In this document: one piece after another, positions 1-6,523 of the stretch
Layout: the number at the start of each line of letters is the position of its first letter
Numbering within the stretch: position 1 is the first letter of the stretch
DNA from: an uncultured Muribaculaceae bacterium
GTDB taxonomy: Bacteria; Bacteroidota; Bacteroidia; Bacteroidales; Muribaculaceae
Reading direction: 5' to 3'
Length of the DNA stretch: 32,279 nt
Assembly: GCA_910587925.1 (NCBI GenBank)
Contig: CAJUOC010000005.1
Span: forward strand, 1-32,279
Notes under the pieces: generated by a model
What the model was told of the DNA's origin: nothing
Seen by the model: the letters and a program-made list of their open reading frames with translations, nothing else
Databases searched by the model: none
Position numbers and translations under genes: made by a program

Positions 1-408
1 ATTGGCCGCCATATACCGGCGCCGCGACGAGTCAAGCTCACGCACCGAGCCGAAAATGAATTCCGTCAGAGCCGCGTCGGGCGCCGACTCGCGCAGCACA
101 CGGTCGAGCGCCTCGGCCACAAACATCGCCACCAGCCCCTTGGCCGGGTCGGCCGCGATACCCGCCGCGACAGCCATCGGCCGCAGGTCACGCATCACCG
201 CCACATCGCGCCCCGGGCGCGTGTCGGCCACACACTCAAAGAGGCTCAGCGGCATCAGCAGCGCCCGCTTGCGGGCCGCCTCGCGCCCGGCGCCGTCGCT
301 CACCGCAAAGGCCACACGCCCCGCCTCGGCCGACCAGGCTGAGAGTATCGAGCGGCCGTCGGCATATCTCACCCGCCGCAACGCAATGCAATGCAAACTC
401 TGATACAT
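1..408 (-). CDS. recO: DNA repair protein RecO, 5' part only (continues past the left edge)
   Basis: Reading the minus strand gives an open frame with no stop up to the window edge, so the C-terminal part is missing. It contains 'KRALLMPLSLFE', a run of conserved spacing, then 'FVAEALDRVLRES', which I recognise from Bacteroidetes RecO (N-terminal OB fold followed by the helical domain). RecO loads RecA with RecR at gaps and anneals DNA in RecF-pathway repair. An in-frame ATG lies at 426, but I prefer the one at 408. The product then begins 'MYQSLHCIALRRVRYADG', which matches the family's N terminus, and a TAnnTTTG promoter element sits between the two ATGs. The identification rests on family recall, not on an alignment. 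Confidence 0.82.
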   Translation of the reverse strand, partial: MYQSLHCIALRRVRYADGRSILSAWSAEAGRVAFAVSDGAGREAARKRALLMPLSLFECVADTRPGRDVAVMRDLRPMAVAAGIAADPAKGLVAMFVAEALDRVLRESAPDAALTEFIFGSVRELDSSRRRYMAAN

Positions 409-413
409 CCGTG

Positions 414-421
414 CAAAGATA
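414..421 (-). promoter_or_regulatory. -7 promoter element of recO
   Basis: The minus strand reads TATCTTTG, a perfect match to the Bacteroidetes -7 consensus TAnnTTTG, five bases before the ATG at 408. No good TTTG lies about 20 bases further upstream. If used, the transcript would begin at or within a base or two of the start codon, which argues against the upstream ATG at 426. Confidence 0.55.
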
Positions 422-491
422 CTCATTTCACACATTACATCCACACCCTCCCCGCCCGGCGCTCTGAAAAAACATTGCATTTTCCGTCTTA

Positions 492-517
492 ATAATAGTT
501 GTAATTTAGACTATTAT
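492..517. promoter_or_regulatory. Probable HipB operator (8-bp inverted repeat, 10-bp spacer)
   Basis: ATAATAGT at 492-499 and ACTATTAT at 510-517 are perfect reverse complements separated by 10 bases. The left arm ends on the TTG of the -33 element and the right arm ends three bases before the -7 element, so a bound dimer would block RNA polymerase. A related half-site, CTATTATGA, is repeated exactly at 511-519 and 552-560, the second copy covering the hipB start codon. E. coli HipB binds inverted repeats upstream of its own operon, so autoregulation is the natural reading. Confidence 0.6.
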
Positions 518-528
518 GACTATATTTG
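499..528 (+). promoter_or_regulatory. hipBA promoter
   Basis: TTG at 499-501, a 19-base spacer, then TATATTTG at 521-528 (perfect TAnnTTTG) fits the Bacteroidetes sigma-70 promoter. The leader to the ATG at 557 would be a little over 20 bases. The stretch from about 480 to 560 is much more AT-rich than the flanking genes. Confidence 0.65.
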
Positions 529-556
529 CACTGCAACGGTTTAATATACACCTATT

Positions 557-904
557 ATGAACCTCTACACCCTATCTGACTCCATGATTCAGCAACATAT
601 CGGCGAGAGCTTGAAGACGCTGAGATTGCGTCAGAACGTAACACAAGCAAATCTTGCGGCCGATACACAAGTATCGCTATCCACCATCAAAAAGATTGAG
701 AAAGGACAAATCGGCTCCTTTGAGACTCTGATACGGATACTTCGTGTGCTTGGTCGGCTTGACGCGTTGCAGCGACTCGTTGAAGAAGACGAGATGAGTC
801 CAAACGAATATTATAAATTTGTCAATTCAGCAAAGAGGAAGACGCGCCAAAGGGCTGCATCAGCAAAGAAAAATGATAACGAACCCGAATCGTCAGAATG
901 GTAG
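557..904 (+). CDS. hipB: HipB-type antitoxin / HTH repressor (XRE family)
   Basis: A 115-residue protein with an N-terminal Cro/C1-type helix-turn-helix (about residues 14-68; 'VTQANLAADTQVSLSTIKKIE' spans the two recognition helices). A basic, probably disordered tail follows ('SAKRKTRQRAASAKK'). Its stop overlaps the start of the hipA-like gene by 7 bases, the usual antitoxin-then-toxin order. It should bind and neutralise HipA and repress the operon through the inverted repeat at 492-517. It is longer than E. coli HipB (about 88 residues) because of the tail. A downstream ATG at 590 would give a shorter protein; I chose 557 because it follows the promoter with a short leader. Base composition is lower in GC than the neighbours, suggesting acquisition. 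Confidence 0.85.
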   Translation: MNLYTLSDSMIQQHIGESLKTLRLRQNVTQANLAADTQVSLSTIKKIEKGQIGSFETLIRILRVLGRLDALQRLVEEDEMSPNEYYKFVNSAKRKTRQRAASAKKNDNEPESSEW

Positions 905-2178
905 ATATAGCAAAAGTAACCTTATACGGCAACGACCTCGGCACATTCCGCTGGGACGACAGATATGCAGTGGCTCAGTTTGAATATGCCGACAGTTTTG
1001 TGGGACGCGGCATCGAGCCGGCACCGATAATGATGCCTGTGCGCGAAGGCAGAGTATACTCCTTTAGCGACATAGGGAAAGACACTTTCAAAGGGTTGCC
1101 CGGGATGTTGGCAGATTCATTGCCTGATACATACGGCCGGGCCTTGTTTGACCGATGGCTTGCCCTTACCGGACGGCATAGCGGCAACTCAATAGAAACG
1201 CTATGCTTCTTAGGTAAGCGTTGTATGGGGGCATTGGAGTTTGAGCCGGCCATGGATGCGCCGTACAGCGCAAACACACAATTCGAAATTGACTCACTTG
1301 TAAATGTCGCATCCGAGGCGTTGGCGGAGAAACGAGATTTCGGGGCAAATCTTTCTGACGACAAGAAAGCTGCAATCGCTGAGATTGTGCGTCTTGGGAC
1401 TTCAGCCGGAGGGCAACGCGCCAAAGCCATCATAGCCTATAACCGGGGTACAGGAGAAGTATTGTCGGGGCAGGTACCCGCTCCCGCAGGTTTCGATTAC
1501 TACCTTATCAAACTCGACGGGGTCACCGCAGAAGCAGGCTTCCGTGAAACTCAAAATTTCGGTCGGCTCGAGTTTTCGTTTTATAAATTGGCCAAAGAAT
1601 GCGGCATCGATATGTCAGACAGCTTTTTGATTGAGGAAAACGGGCGCGCACATTTCCTCACAAAGCGTTTCGACCGCGTAAACGGAGAGAAAGTCCATAT
1701 GCAGACCCTCTGTGCCGTGGCTCATTATGACTACCGACTGCTGCGTGCATATTCTTACGAGCAGGCATTCAACGTGATGCGGACACTTCGACTGCCATAT
1801 CCGCAGGCTCAGGAGATGTTCCGACGGGCTGTCTTCAATGTGATAGTGCGCAATCAGGACGACCATACAAAAAACATTTCTTTTCTGATGGATAAAGCCG
1901 GCAAGTGGCGCCTGTCGCCTGCATACGATATGGGATTTGCCTATAATCCCGATGGCGGATGGACCTCACAGCATCAGATGTCAATCAATGGAAAGTTTGA
2001 CGGTATCACCCGCGACGACCTGCTGGAAATGGCAAAAAGAAACAACATCAAAGAGGCTGCTGACATAATTGACCATGTAAGCACTGCCGCATCCGGCTGG
2101 CGAAATATCGCCCGGGAGTGTGGTCTGCCCGACAAAATGATTGATTCAATCATCGCGCAATTCCGATTCTTGCATTGA
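898..2178 (+). CDS. hipA: HipA-type serine/threonine kinase toxin
   Basis: A 426-residue HipA-like kinase. In E. coli, HipA phosphorylates glutamyl-tRNA synthetase and causes growth arrest and persistence; whether this homologue has the same target is unknown. Visible features are the N-terminal HipA_N region ('GMLADSLPDTYGRALFDRWL'), and the glycine-rich loop 'TSAGGQRAKA', whose Ser169 sits where the inhibitory autophosphorylated Ser150 lies in E. coli. The catalytic motif is 'QDDHTKN', with Asp321 and Asn326 matching Asp309 and Asn314. The Mg-binding 'SPAYD' has Asp344. All key residues are present, so the toxin looks intact. It overlaps hipB by 7 bases. Its AT-richer composition stands out against recO and the inositol-lipid genes on either side, consistent with a mobile toxin-antitoxin module. 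Confidence 0.9.
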   Translation: MVDIAKVTLYGNDLGTFRWDDRYAVAQFEYADSFVGRGIEPAPIMMPVREGRVYSFSDIGKDTFKGLPGMLADSLPDTYGRALFDRWLALTGRHSGNSIETLCFLGKRCMGALEFEPAMDAPYSANTQFEIDSLVNVASEALAEKRDFGANLSDDKKAAIAEIVRLGTSAGGQRAKAIIAYNRGTGEVLSGQVPAPAGFDYYLIKLDGVTAEAGFRETQNFGRLEFSFYKLAKECGIDMSDSFLIEENGRAHFLTKRFDRVNGEKVHMQTLCAVAHYDYRLLRAYSYEQAFNVMRTLRLPYPQAQEMFRRAVFNVIVRNQDDHTKNISFLMDKAGKWRLSPAYDMGFAYNPDGGWTSQHQMSINGKFDGITRDDLLEMAKRNNIKEAADIIDHVSTAASGWRNIARECGLPDKMIDSIIAQFRFLH

Positions 2179-2262
2179 CTATATAAAGCCGGCCACGACC
2201 TCTGTAAAACTATTTTATGACATTTTTGCAGATGGGGCGGGGCGGGGTTTGGGAAAAATGCG

Positions 2263-2270
2263 TAACTTTG
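2263..2270 (+). promoter_or_regulatory. -7 promoter element ahead of the barrel / inositol-lipid operon
   Basis: TAACTTTG matches TAnnTTTG and lies 40 bases before the ATG at 2311. No TTTG is found at the usual 19-20 base spacing, so the -33 half is weak. It is the only clear promoter-like element before the closely packed genes 2311-8120. Confidence 0.45.
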
Positions 2271-2310
2271 CCGCGCGCAGACTGTGTCTGCCGCTCAAAT
2301 ACACTTTGCT

Positions 2311-2925
2311 ATGAGAAGATTCATCACCGCTCTGGTACTCATCATAGGCGCGGCCGCCGGGCTCAGCGCACAATTCCGCTACGGCGTCATCGCCGGCCCG
2401 ACGCTGTCGTCGCTGGAGTTCAAGCAAGACCTCATCGGGGTCAAGGACACCTGGGGCGGCACTGCCGGTGTGCAGGGCGAGCTGATGTTTCCGGGCATAG
2501 GATTCGGCATCGACCTGGGACTGATTTACAATCAGCTCGGCGCCAAGGTAAACCTCGCCGAGAAGAAGATATGGGCCTCGCAGGGCTACGGCGACGAGCG
2601 CCTCATGCTCCACTACATACAGATACCCATACACCTGCGCTTCAAGTACACCCGTCTCGACGGTCTTGAGGAGAAAATCGCCCCGCTGGTATTCGGCGGC
2701 CCCGACTTCATGCTGCTGGCAGGCCACAGCGACTGCAAGGCCATGAAATACGCCGGCGGATACCTCGGCCTCACTGCCGGCGGCGGTGTGGAGCTGTGGC
2801 GCAACTGGCAGGTGACCGTATCCTACACCTGGGGCATGACCTACGCCATGAAGACCCGCCTGCTCGACGATTTCTCGGCACGCAACAGCCACTGGGCCGT
2901 GCGCGTGGCCTATTTCTTCAAGTAA
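2311..2925 (+). CDS. Outer-membrane beta-barrel protein (PorT / OMP_b-brl type)
   Basis: A 204-residue protein starting 'MRRFITALVLIIGAAAGLSA', a clean type I signal peptide cleaved before Gln-Phe. The mature part alternates hydrophobic and polar residues in strands separated by short turns ('FRYGVIAGPTLSS', 'IGFGIDLGLIYN', 'WAVRVAYFFK'). It ends in Phe-Lys after an aromatic-rich last strand, as in the PorT-like 8-stranded barrels common in Bacteroidetes. I chose the ATG at 2311; an upstream in-frame GTG at 2284 would put residues before the signal peptide. The next gene starts 5 bases after its stop, so it appears to be the first gene of the inositol-lipid operon. No specific function can be read from the sequence. 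Confidence 0.75.
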   Translation: MRRFITALVLIIGAAAGLSAQFRYGVIAGPTLSSLEFKQDLIGVKDTWGGTAGVQGELMFPGIGFGIDLGLIYNQLGAKVNLAEKKIWASQGYGDERLMLHYIQIPIHLRFKYTRLDGLEEKIAPLVFGGPDFMLLAGHSDCKAMKYAGGYLGLTAGGGVELWRNWQVTVSYTWGMTYAMKTRLLDDFSARNSHWAVRVAYFFK

Positions 2926-2930
2926 GCGCG

Positions 2931-3806
2931 ATGGCCGAAGTAAGGATAGCCGCCATAATGCGCGCGGCCAATTTCTCGCCCAATCATATCGGCAACGATG
3001 CCGCCATACTCAATCTGGTGGCCGACCAGCTGCGCAAGCGGGGCTGCACGGTGAGCGTGTACTCTGAGGAGCAGTTTCTGGCAGGCGCGGCCGATGACGA
3101 GCACATATTGCTGGCCATGTGCCGCGAGCCGCGCTCCATCGCCATGCTGCAGCAGCGCGAGGATGCCGGCGACCTGGTGATCAACTCTGGATACGGCATC
3201 GAAAACTGCACCCGCGAGCGCATGACACGCATACTGCTTGGCTCGGGCATCCCCTTCCCGGAGAGCATCGCCGTCGACACCGACGAGGTCGTGCGCGACC
3301 GCCTGGCCCGCTCGGGCTGGGATGCCTTCTGGGTAAAGCGCGCCGACATGCACGCCCAGCACCGCGAGGACGTGAGCTATGCCCGCCATCCCCAGGAAGC
3401 CCAGGAGATACTTCAGGAATACTTCCTGCGCGGGATAGGGCGCGCTGTGATATGCCGCCATCTCACGGGCGAGCTGGTAAAGTTTTACGGCGTCGCCGGC
3501 ACGCCCTTTTTCCACTGCTACTTCCACTTCGACTCGTCGCGCGGAAAGCACGGCCCGGGCGCGGCTGCCGCTGCTCCGGGGCGCCCTGCCCTCGACGCCG
3601 AGCGGCTGCGGGTGACATGCGCCCGCGCTGCCGAGGCTCTCGACGTGAAGGTATACGGCGGCGACGCCATACTCGGAGCCGACGGCTCTTTCAGCATCAT
3701 CGACCTCAACGACTGGCCCTCTTACGCCCCGTGCCGCGCCGAAGTGGCGCCGGTGATTGCGCGTATGGTGATGGCCGAGATAAAAAAACATGGCAGCCAT
3801 GACTGA
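2931..3806 (+). CDS. ATP-grasp family enzyme, possibly acting on an inositol phosphate or lipid head group
   Basis: A 291-residue soluble protein with the layout of an ATP-grasp enzyme. There is a nucleotide-binding lysine in 'FWVKRAD' (Lys136), a middle domain with 'EYFLRGIGRAVICRHL', and a metal-binding end with Asp245 in 'GGDAILG' and Asp258/Asn260 in 'SIIDLNDWPSY'. The last motif resembles both RimK-like ligases and the ITPK inositol-phosphate kinases ('VDINYFPGY'-like). The gene starts 5 bases after the barrel gene and overlaps the PgpA-like gene, so it is translationally linked to the inositol-lipid genes. The direct observation is an ATP-grasp fold; a role in phosphorylating inositol, or in attaching an amino acid or other group to the lipid, is inference from context. 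Confidence 0.7.
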   Translation: MAEVRIAAIMRAANFSPNHIGNDAAILNLVADQLRKRGCTVSVYSEEQFLAGAADDEHILLAMCREPRSIAMLQQREDAGDLVINSGYGIENCTRERMTRILLGSGIPFPESIAVDTDEVVRDRLARSGWDAFWVKRADMHAQHREDVSYARHPQEAQEILQEYFLRGIGRAVICRHLTGELVKFYGVAGTPFFHCYFHFDSSRGKHGPGAAAAAPGRPALDAERLRVTCARAAEALDVKVYGGDAILGADGSFSIIDLNDWPSYAPCRAEVAPVIARMVMAEIKKHGSHD

Positions 3807-4314
3807 CTCCCGCCGACCTCCCCTGTTGCCGCGCCTGATTTCGACCACTCTGGGCGCGGGCTACTGGCCCTGGGGCCCGGGCACGGCCGGCGCCGTGGCC
3901 GGCCTCGCGGTGTGGATGCCGCTCACGCTGATAGCCTCGCCCGCGGCTGTGGCCGGCATCACCGCGGCCCTGATAGTGATTTTCACCGCCCTGGGCGTGT
4001 GGAGCGCCACGGTGGTCGAGCGCTACTGGGGCGAAGACCCCTCGCGGGTGGTGATGGATGAGACCGTCGGGCAGTGGATCACTATGCTGCCGCTGGCAGT
4101 ATACGCCACCGGCCCGGGCGCGCTCGCCTGCGGCCGCCTGTGGATTGCCGCAGCCATATCGCTGGCGCTCTTCCGCTTTTTCGACATCGTGAAGCCGCTG
4201 GGCGTGCGCCGCATGGAGGCTCTGCCGTCGGGCTGGGGCGTGATGGCCGACGACATACTGGCCGGCATCTACGGAGGCATACTCATGCTCATCATAAACA
4301 CCTGGCTGCTATGA
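3790..4314 (+). CDS. PgpA-family phosphatase, likely phosphatidylinositol-phosphate phosphatase
   Basis: A 174-residue membrane protein with the PgpA signatures 'GAGYWPWGPGTAGA', 'VVMDETVGQ', 'FRFFDIVKPLGV' and 'GWGVMADDILAG', plus three to four hydrophobic segments. Classical PgpA removes the phosphate of phosphatidylglycerophosphate. In Bacteroidetes inositol-lipid clusters the PgpA homologue is thought to remove the 3-phosphate of phosphatidylinositol phosphate to give phosphatidylinositol, and the flanking genes favour that reading. The start at 3790 is preceded by an A-rich stretch, as is usual in this phylum, and overlaps the ATP-grasp gene by 17 bases; the ATG at 3799 is an alternative (8-base overlap). 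Its stop overlaps the next start as ATGA. Confidence 0.85.
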   Translation: MAAMTDSRRPPLLPRLISTTLGAGYWPWGPGTAGAVAGLAVWMPLTLIASPAAVAGITAALIVIFTALGVWSATVVERYWGEDPSRVVMDETVGQWITMLPLAVYATGPGALACGRLWIAAAISLALFRFFDIVKPLGVRRMEALPSGWGVMADDILAGIYGGILMLIINTWLL

Positions 4315-4862
4315 GTTTTGCCCGCAGAGCCAAAGACAAGATAGTGAGCGGCGGAGGCATCTTCACCTTCGTGCGGTCGAGCATATCGTCGCAGATAGCC
4401 TCGTGGAGCGACATGTGCACGCGCATGCTCTTCTACTCCATCATCTTTGTGAGCCTGCCGCCCTTTTACCGCTCCAATCTGTCGGTGGCGGTCGGCGCCA
4501 TCGTGGGCGGCATCATCAACTGCTGCATCAACTACCGCTTTACCTTCCACGCCGCCGGCCAGAGCGTCAAGGCCGTCGGTGTGAAATACCTGCTGGTATG
4601 GACGGGCAGCCTGCTGCTCAATATGTACGGCACCACCTACGCCGGCATGCTGCTGTCGCGATGGACGTGGCTCACCGACATGGGCTTCACCGCCGACGGC
4701 ATCTTCGCCGCAGCCACGCTCACGGTGTCGCTGGTGGTGTCGCTGGCATGGAACTTTGTGCTCCAGCGCAATTTCGTGTACCGCCCGTCGAAATTCGACC
4801 CCTATGCCATCGGCTTCATAGACCTCTTCAACCCCAAGAAAAAACACTCCTCCAATACCTGA
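4311..4862 (+). CDS. GtrA-like membrane protein
   Basis: A 183-residue protein with about four hydrophobic segments. It has the GtrA-type pattern around 'GGIINCCINYRFTFH', with a conserved Asn-Tyr-x-Phe-Thr-Phe after the second segment, and 'SLAWNFVLQRNFVYR' near the C terminus. GtrA-like proteins are implicated in moving lipid-linked sugars across the inner membrane. Here it may translocate an inositol lipid or its precursor, which is inference from position. The start forms an ATGA overlap with the PgpA-like gene, and the next gene begins 4 bases after its stop. It has an N-terminal cytosolic extension of about 35 residues compared with small GtrA proteins. Confidence 0.75.
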   Translation: MSFARRAKDKIVSGGGIFTFVRSSISSQIASWSDMCTRMLFYSIIFVSLPPFYRSNLSVAVGAIVGGIINCCINYRFTFHAAGQSVKAVGVKYLLVWTGSLLLNMYGTTYAGMLLSRWTWLTDMGFTADGIFAAATLTVSLVVSLAWNFVLQRNFVYRPSKFDPYAIGFIDLFNPKKKHSSNT

Positions 4863-4866
4863 CAAC

Positions 4867-5559
4867 ATGGACTCCAACTGCACTTTCAAGACCTGCCGCG
4901 ACGGACTGCAGCACGGCATCTACGCCGTCATCGACCCCTTCGTGCGCCTGCTGATACGCTGCGGTATAACCCCCAACGCAGTCACCACCATCGGCCTGGC
5001 GGGCAACATCGCCGCCGCAGCCCTCTTTGCCTGGGCTGCGCTTACGGCCACTGCTGCCGACCCGCGCTACGACCTGGTGACCTGGGCCGGCGCGTGCATC
5101 ATCGTATTCTCGCTCTTCGACATGCTCGACGGCCAGGTGGCCCGCATCGGCGGCATGGCATCGACATTCGGCGCCCTGTACGACTCGGTGCTCGACCGCT
5201 ATTGCGAGCTGCTCACTGTAGGCTCCATCGCCTTCTATCTCGTCGAGGCGGGCTATCCGGCCGGCGCGCTCATCGCCTTCCTGGCCATGGTCGGCTCGGT
5301 GATGGTAAGCTATGTGAGAGCCCGCGCCGAAGGCCTGGGCATCGAGTGCAAGGTGGGCTTCATGCAGCGTCCCGAGCGCGTGGTAGTCACCTCGGTGGGC
5401 GCCCTCGCCACCGGCATCGTGGGGCTTAACGTCGCTCCCGAGCGCTTCGACGCCATGATCATCCTCATCGTGGCCATGGGCGTGATAGCCGTCTTTGCCA
5501 ACATAACCGCCTTTGCCCGCGTGGCCCACTGCCGCCGCGCATTATCCGGCCGCAAATGA
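4867..5559 (+). CDS. CDP-alcohol phosphotransferase, probable phosphatidylinositol-phosphate synthase
   Basis: A 230-residue integral membrane enzyme with a complete CDP-alcohol phosphotransferase signature, D-x2-DG-x2-AR-x8-G-x3-D-x3-D: Asp85, Asp88, Asp106 and Asp110 in 'DMLDGQVAR' and 'GALYDSVLD'. Five to six hydrophobic segments are visible. The expected reaction in this setting is CDP-diacylglycerol plus inositol-3-phosphate giving phosphatidylinositol phosphate and CMP. The neighbouring PgpA-like phosphatase and the downstream inositol-3-phosphate synthase support that substrate. Phosphatidylglycerophosphate or another alcohol cannot be excluded by motif alone. The stop overlaps the PAP2 start as ATGA. 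Confidence 0.85.
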   Translation: MDSNCTFKTCRDGLQHGIYAVIDPFVRLLIRCGITPNAVTTIGLAGNIAAAALFAWAALTATAADPRYDLVTWAGACIIVFSLFDMLDGQVARIGGMASTFGALYDSVLDRYCELLTVGSIAFYLVEAGYPAGALIAFLAMVGSVMVSYVRARAEGLGIECKVGFMQRPERVVVTSVGALATGIVGLNVAPERFDAMIILIVAMGVIAVFANITAFARVAHCRRALSGRK

Positions 5560-6521
5560 CCGCCGCCCGCCGCTCCCCTGTACCGTCGGGCTCACGCGGA
5601 GGCCTGCGTCGCAGCGAGGCGCTGTGGATGTGCGGCTCGCTGGCCGTGTGGCTCGCGGTGACAGCCCTGTGTGTGGGCTTCCGTCCCGAGCACGTCTTTC
5701 TGGCCATCCTCATCGCCGCCCTCTTCTTTGTCTCGGGCACGACTCGCCGCCTGGTGGTGGCGCTCATCCCCTTTGCCATCTTCGGCATCAGCTACGACTG
5801 GATGAACATCGTGCCCAACTACCGCGTGAATCCCGTCGACATCGCCGGACTGTACTCGACCGAGAAGAGCCTCTTCGGCATCACGGTCGGCGAGGCTGTC
5901 ACCCTCACCCCCAATGAGTTTTTTGCCCTGCACCACGCCCCGTGGATGGACGCCCTGGCCGGATTTTTCTATCTCTGCTGGGTGCCGGTACCCATCCTAT
6001 TCGGGCTGTGGCTGTACTTCGACGGCCAGCGCGGCGAGTACCTCCACTTTGCCATGGTATTCCTGCTGGTCAATCTGATAGGCTTTGCCGGCTACTATAT
6101 CCACCCGGCCGCGCCGCCGTGGTACGTCGCATCACACGGCTTCAGCTTCATCGAGGGCACGCCCGGCGAGGTGGCCGGCCTGGGACGATTCGACGCCATG
6201 ACAGGCCTGGGCATCTTCGACGCCCTCTATGCCCGCAATGCCAATGTATTTGCCGCCCTGCCCTCGCTCCACTCGGCATACATGCTCGTGGCCTTTATCT
6301 ACTCCCTGCGCGCCCGCACTCCGCTGTGGATGCGCGTCGCCTGGGCCGTGATATGCCTGGGCATATGGTTTACGGCCGTATACAGCTCCCACCACTACAT
6401 CATCGACGTGATGGCCGGCATCGGCGTGACTCTGCTCGGATACGCCGTCTTTGAGTACGGACTGATGCGTCTGCGCCCGTTTGCACGGTTTGTCGGGCGA
6501 TATACCTCATATATCAGCTGA
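5556..6521 (+). CDS. PAP2-superfamily membrane enzyme, candidate inositol phosphosphingolipid synthase
   Basis: A 321-residue protein with about six membrane segments and a PAP2 active site: 'ALPSLHSAY' with His239, and 'SSHHYIIDVMAG' with His280 and Asp284. The preceding 'GYYIHPAAPPWY' resembles the conserved region of eukaryotic Aur1-type inositol phosphorylceramide synthases. Those enzymes move phosphoinositol from phosphatidylinositol to ceramide and release diacylglycerol. Bacteroidetes make sphingolipids, and a PAP2 enzyme in the inositol-lipid cluster has been linked to inositol phosphosphingolipids in Bacteroides thetaiotaomicron. A plain lipid phosphatase is the main alternative. It starts inside the stop of the previous gene and ends 2 bases before the next. 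Confidence 0.8.
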   Translation: MTAARRSPVPSGSRGGLRRSEALWMCGSLAVWLAVTALCVGFRPEHVFLAILIAALFFVSGTTRRLVVALIPFAIFGISYDWMNIVPNYRVNPVDIAGLYSTEKSLFGITVGEAVTLTPNEFFALHHAPWMDALAGFFYLCWVPVPILFGLWLYFDGQRGEYLHFAMVFLLVNLIGFAGYYIHPAAPPWYVASHGFSFIEGTPGEVAGLGRFDAMTGLGIFDALYARNANVFAALPSLHSAYMLVAFIYSLRARTPLWMRVAWAVICLGIWFTAVYSSHHYIIDVMAGIGVTLLGYAVFEYGLMRLRPFARFVGRYTSYIS

Positions 6522-6523
6522 GG

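Noticed and set aside
2..403. Plus-strand 133-residue open frame at the left edge
   Set aside because: Ser/Arg/Ala-rich shadow of the minus-strand recO, which has recognisable RecO segments.
2284..2310. GTG start nine codons upstream of the barrel gene
   Set aside because: Would place charged and polar residues before a standard signal peptide that begins at the ATG at 2311.
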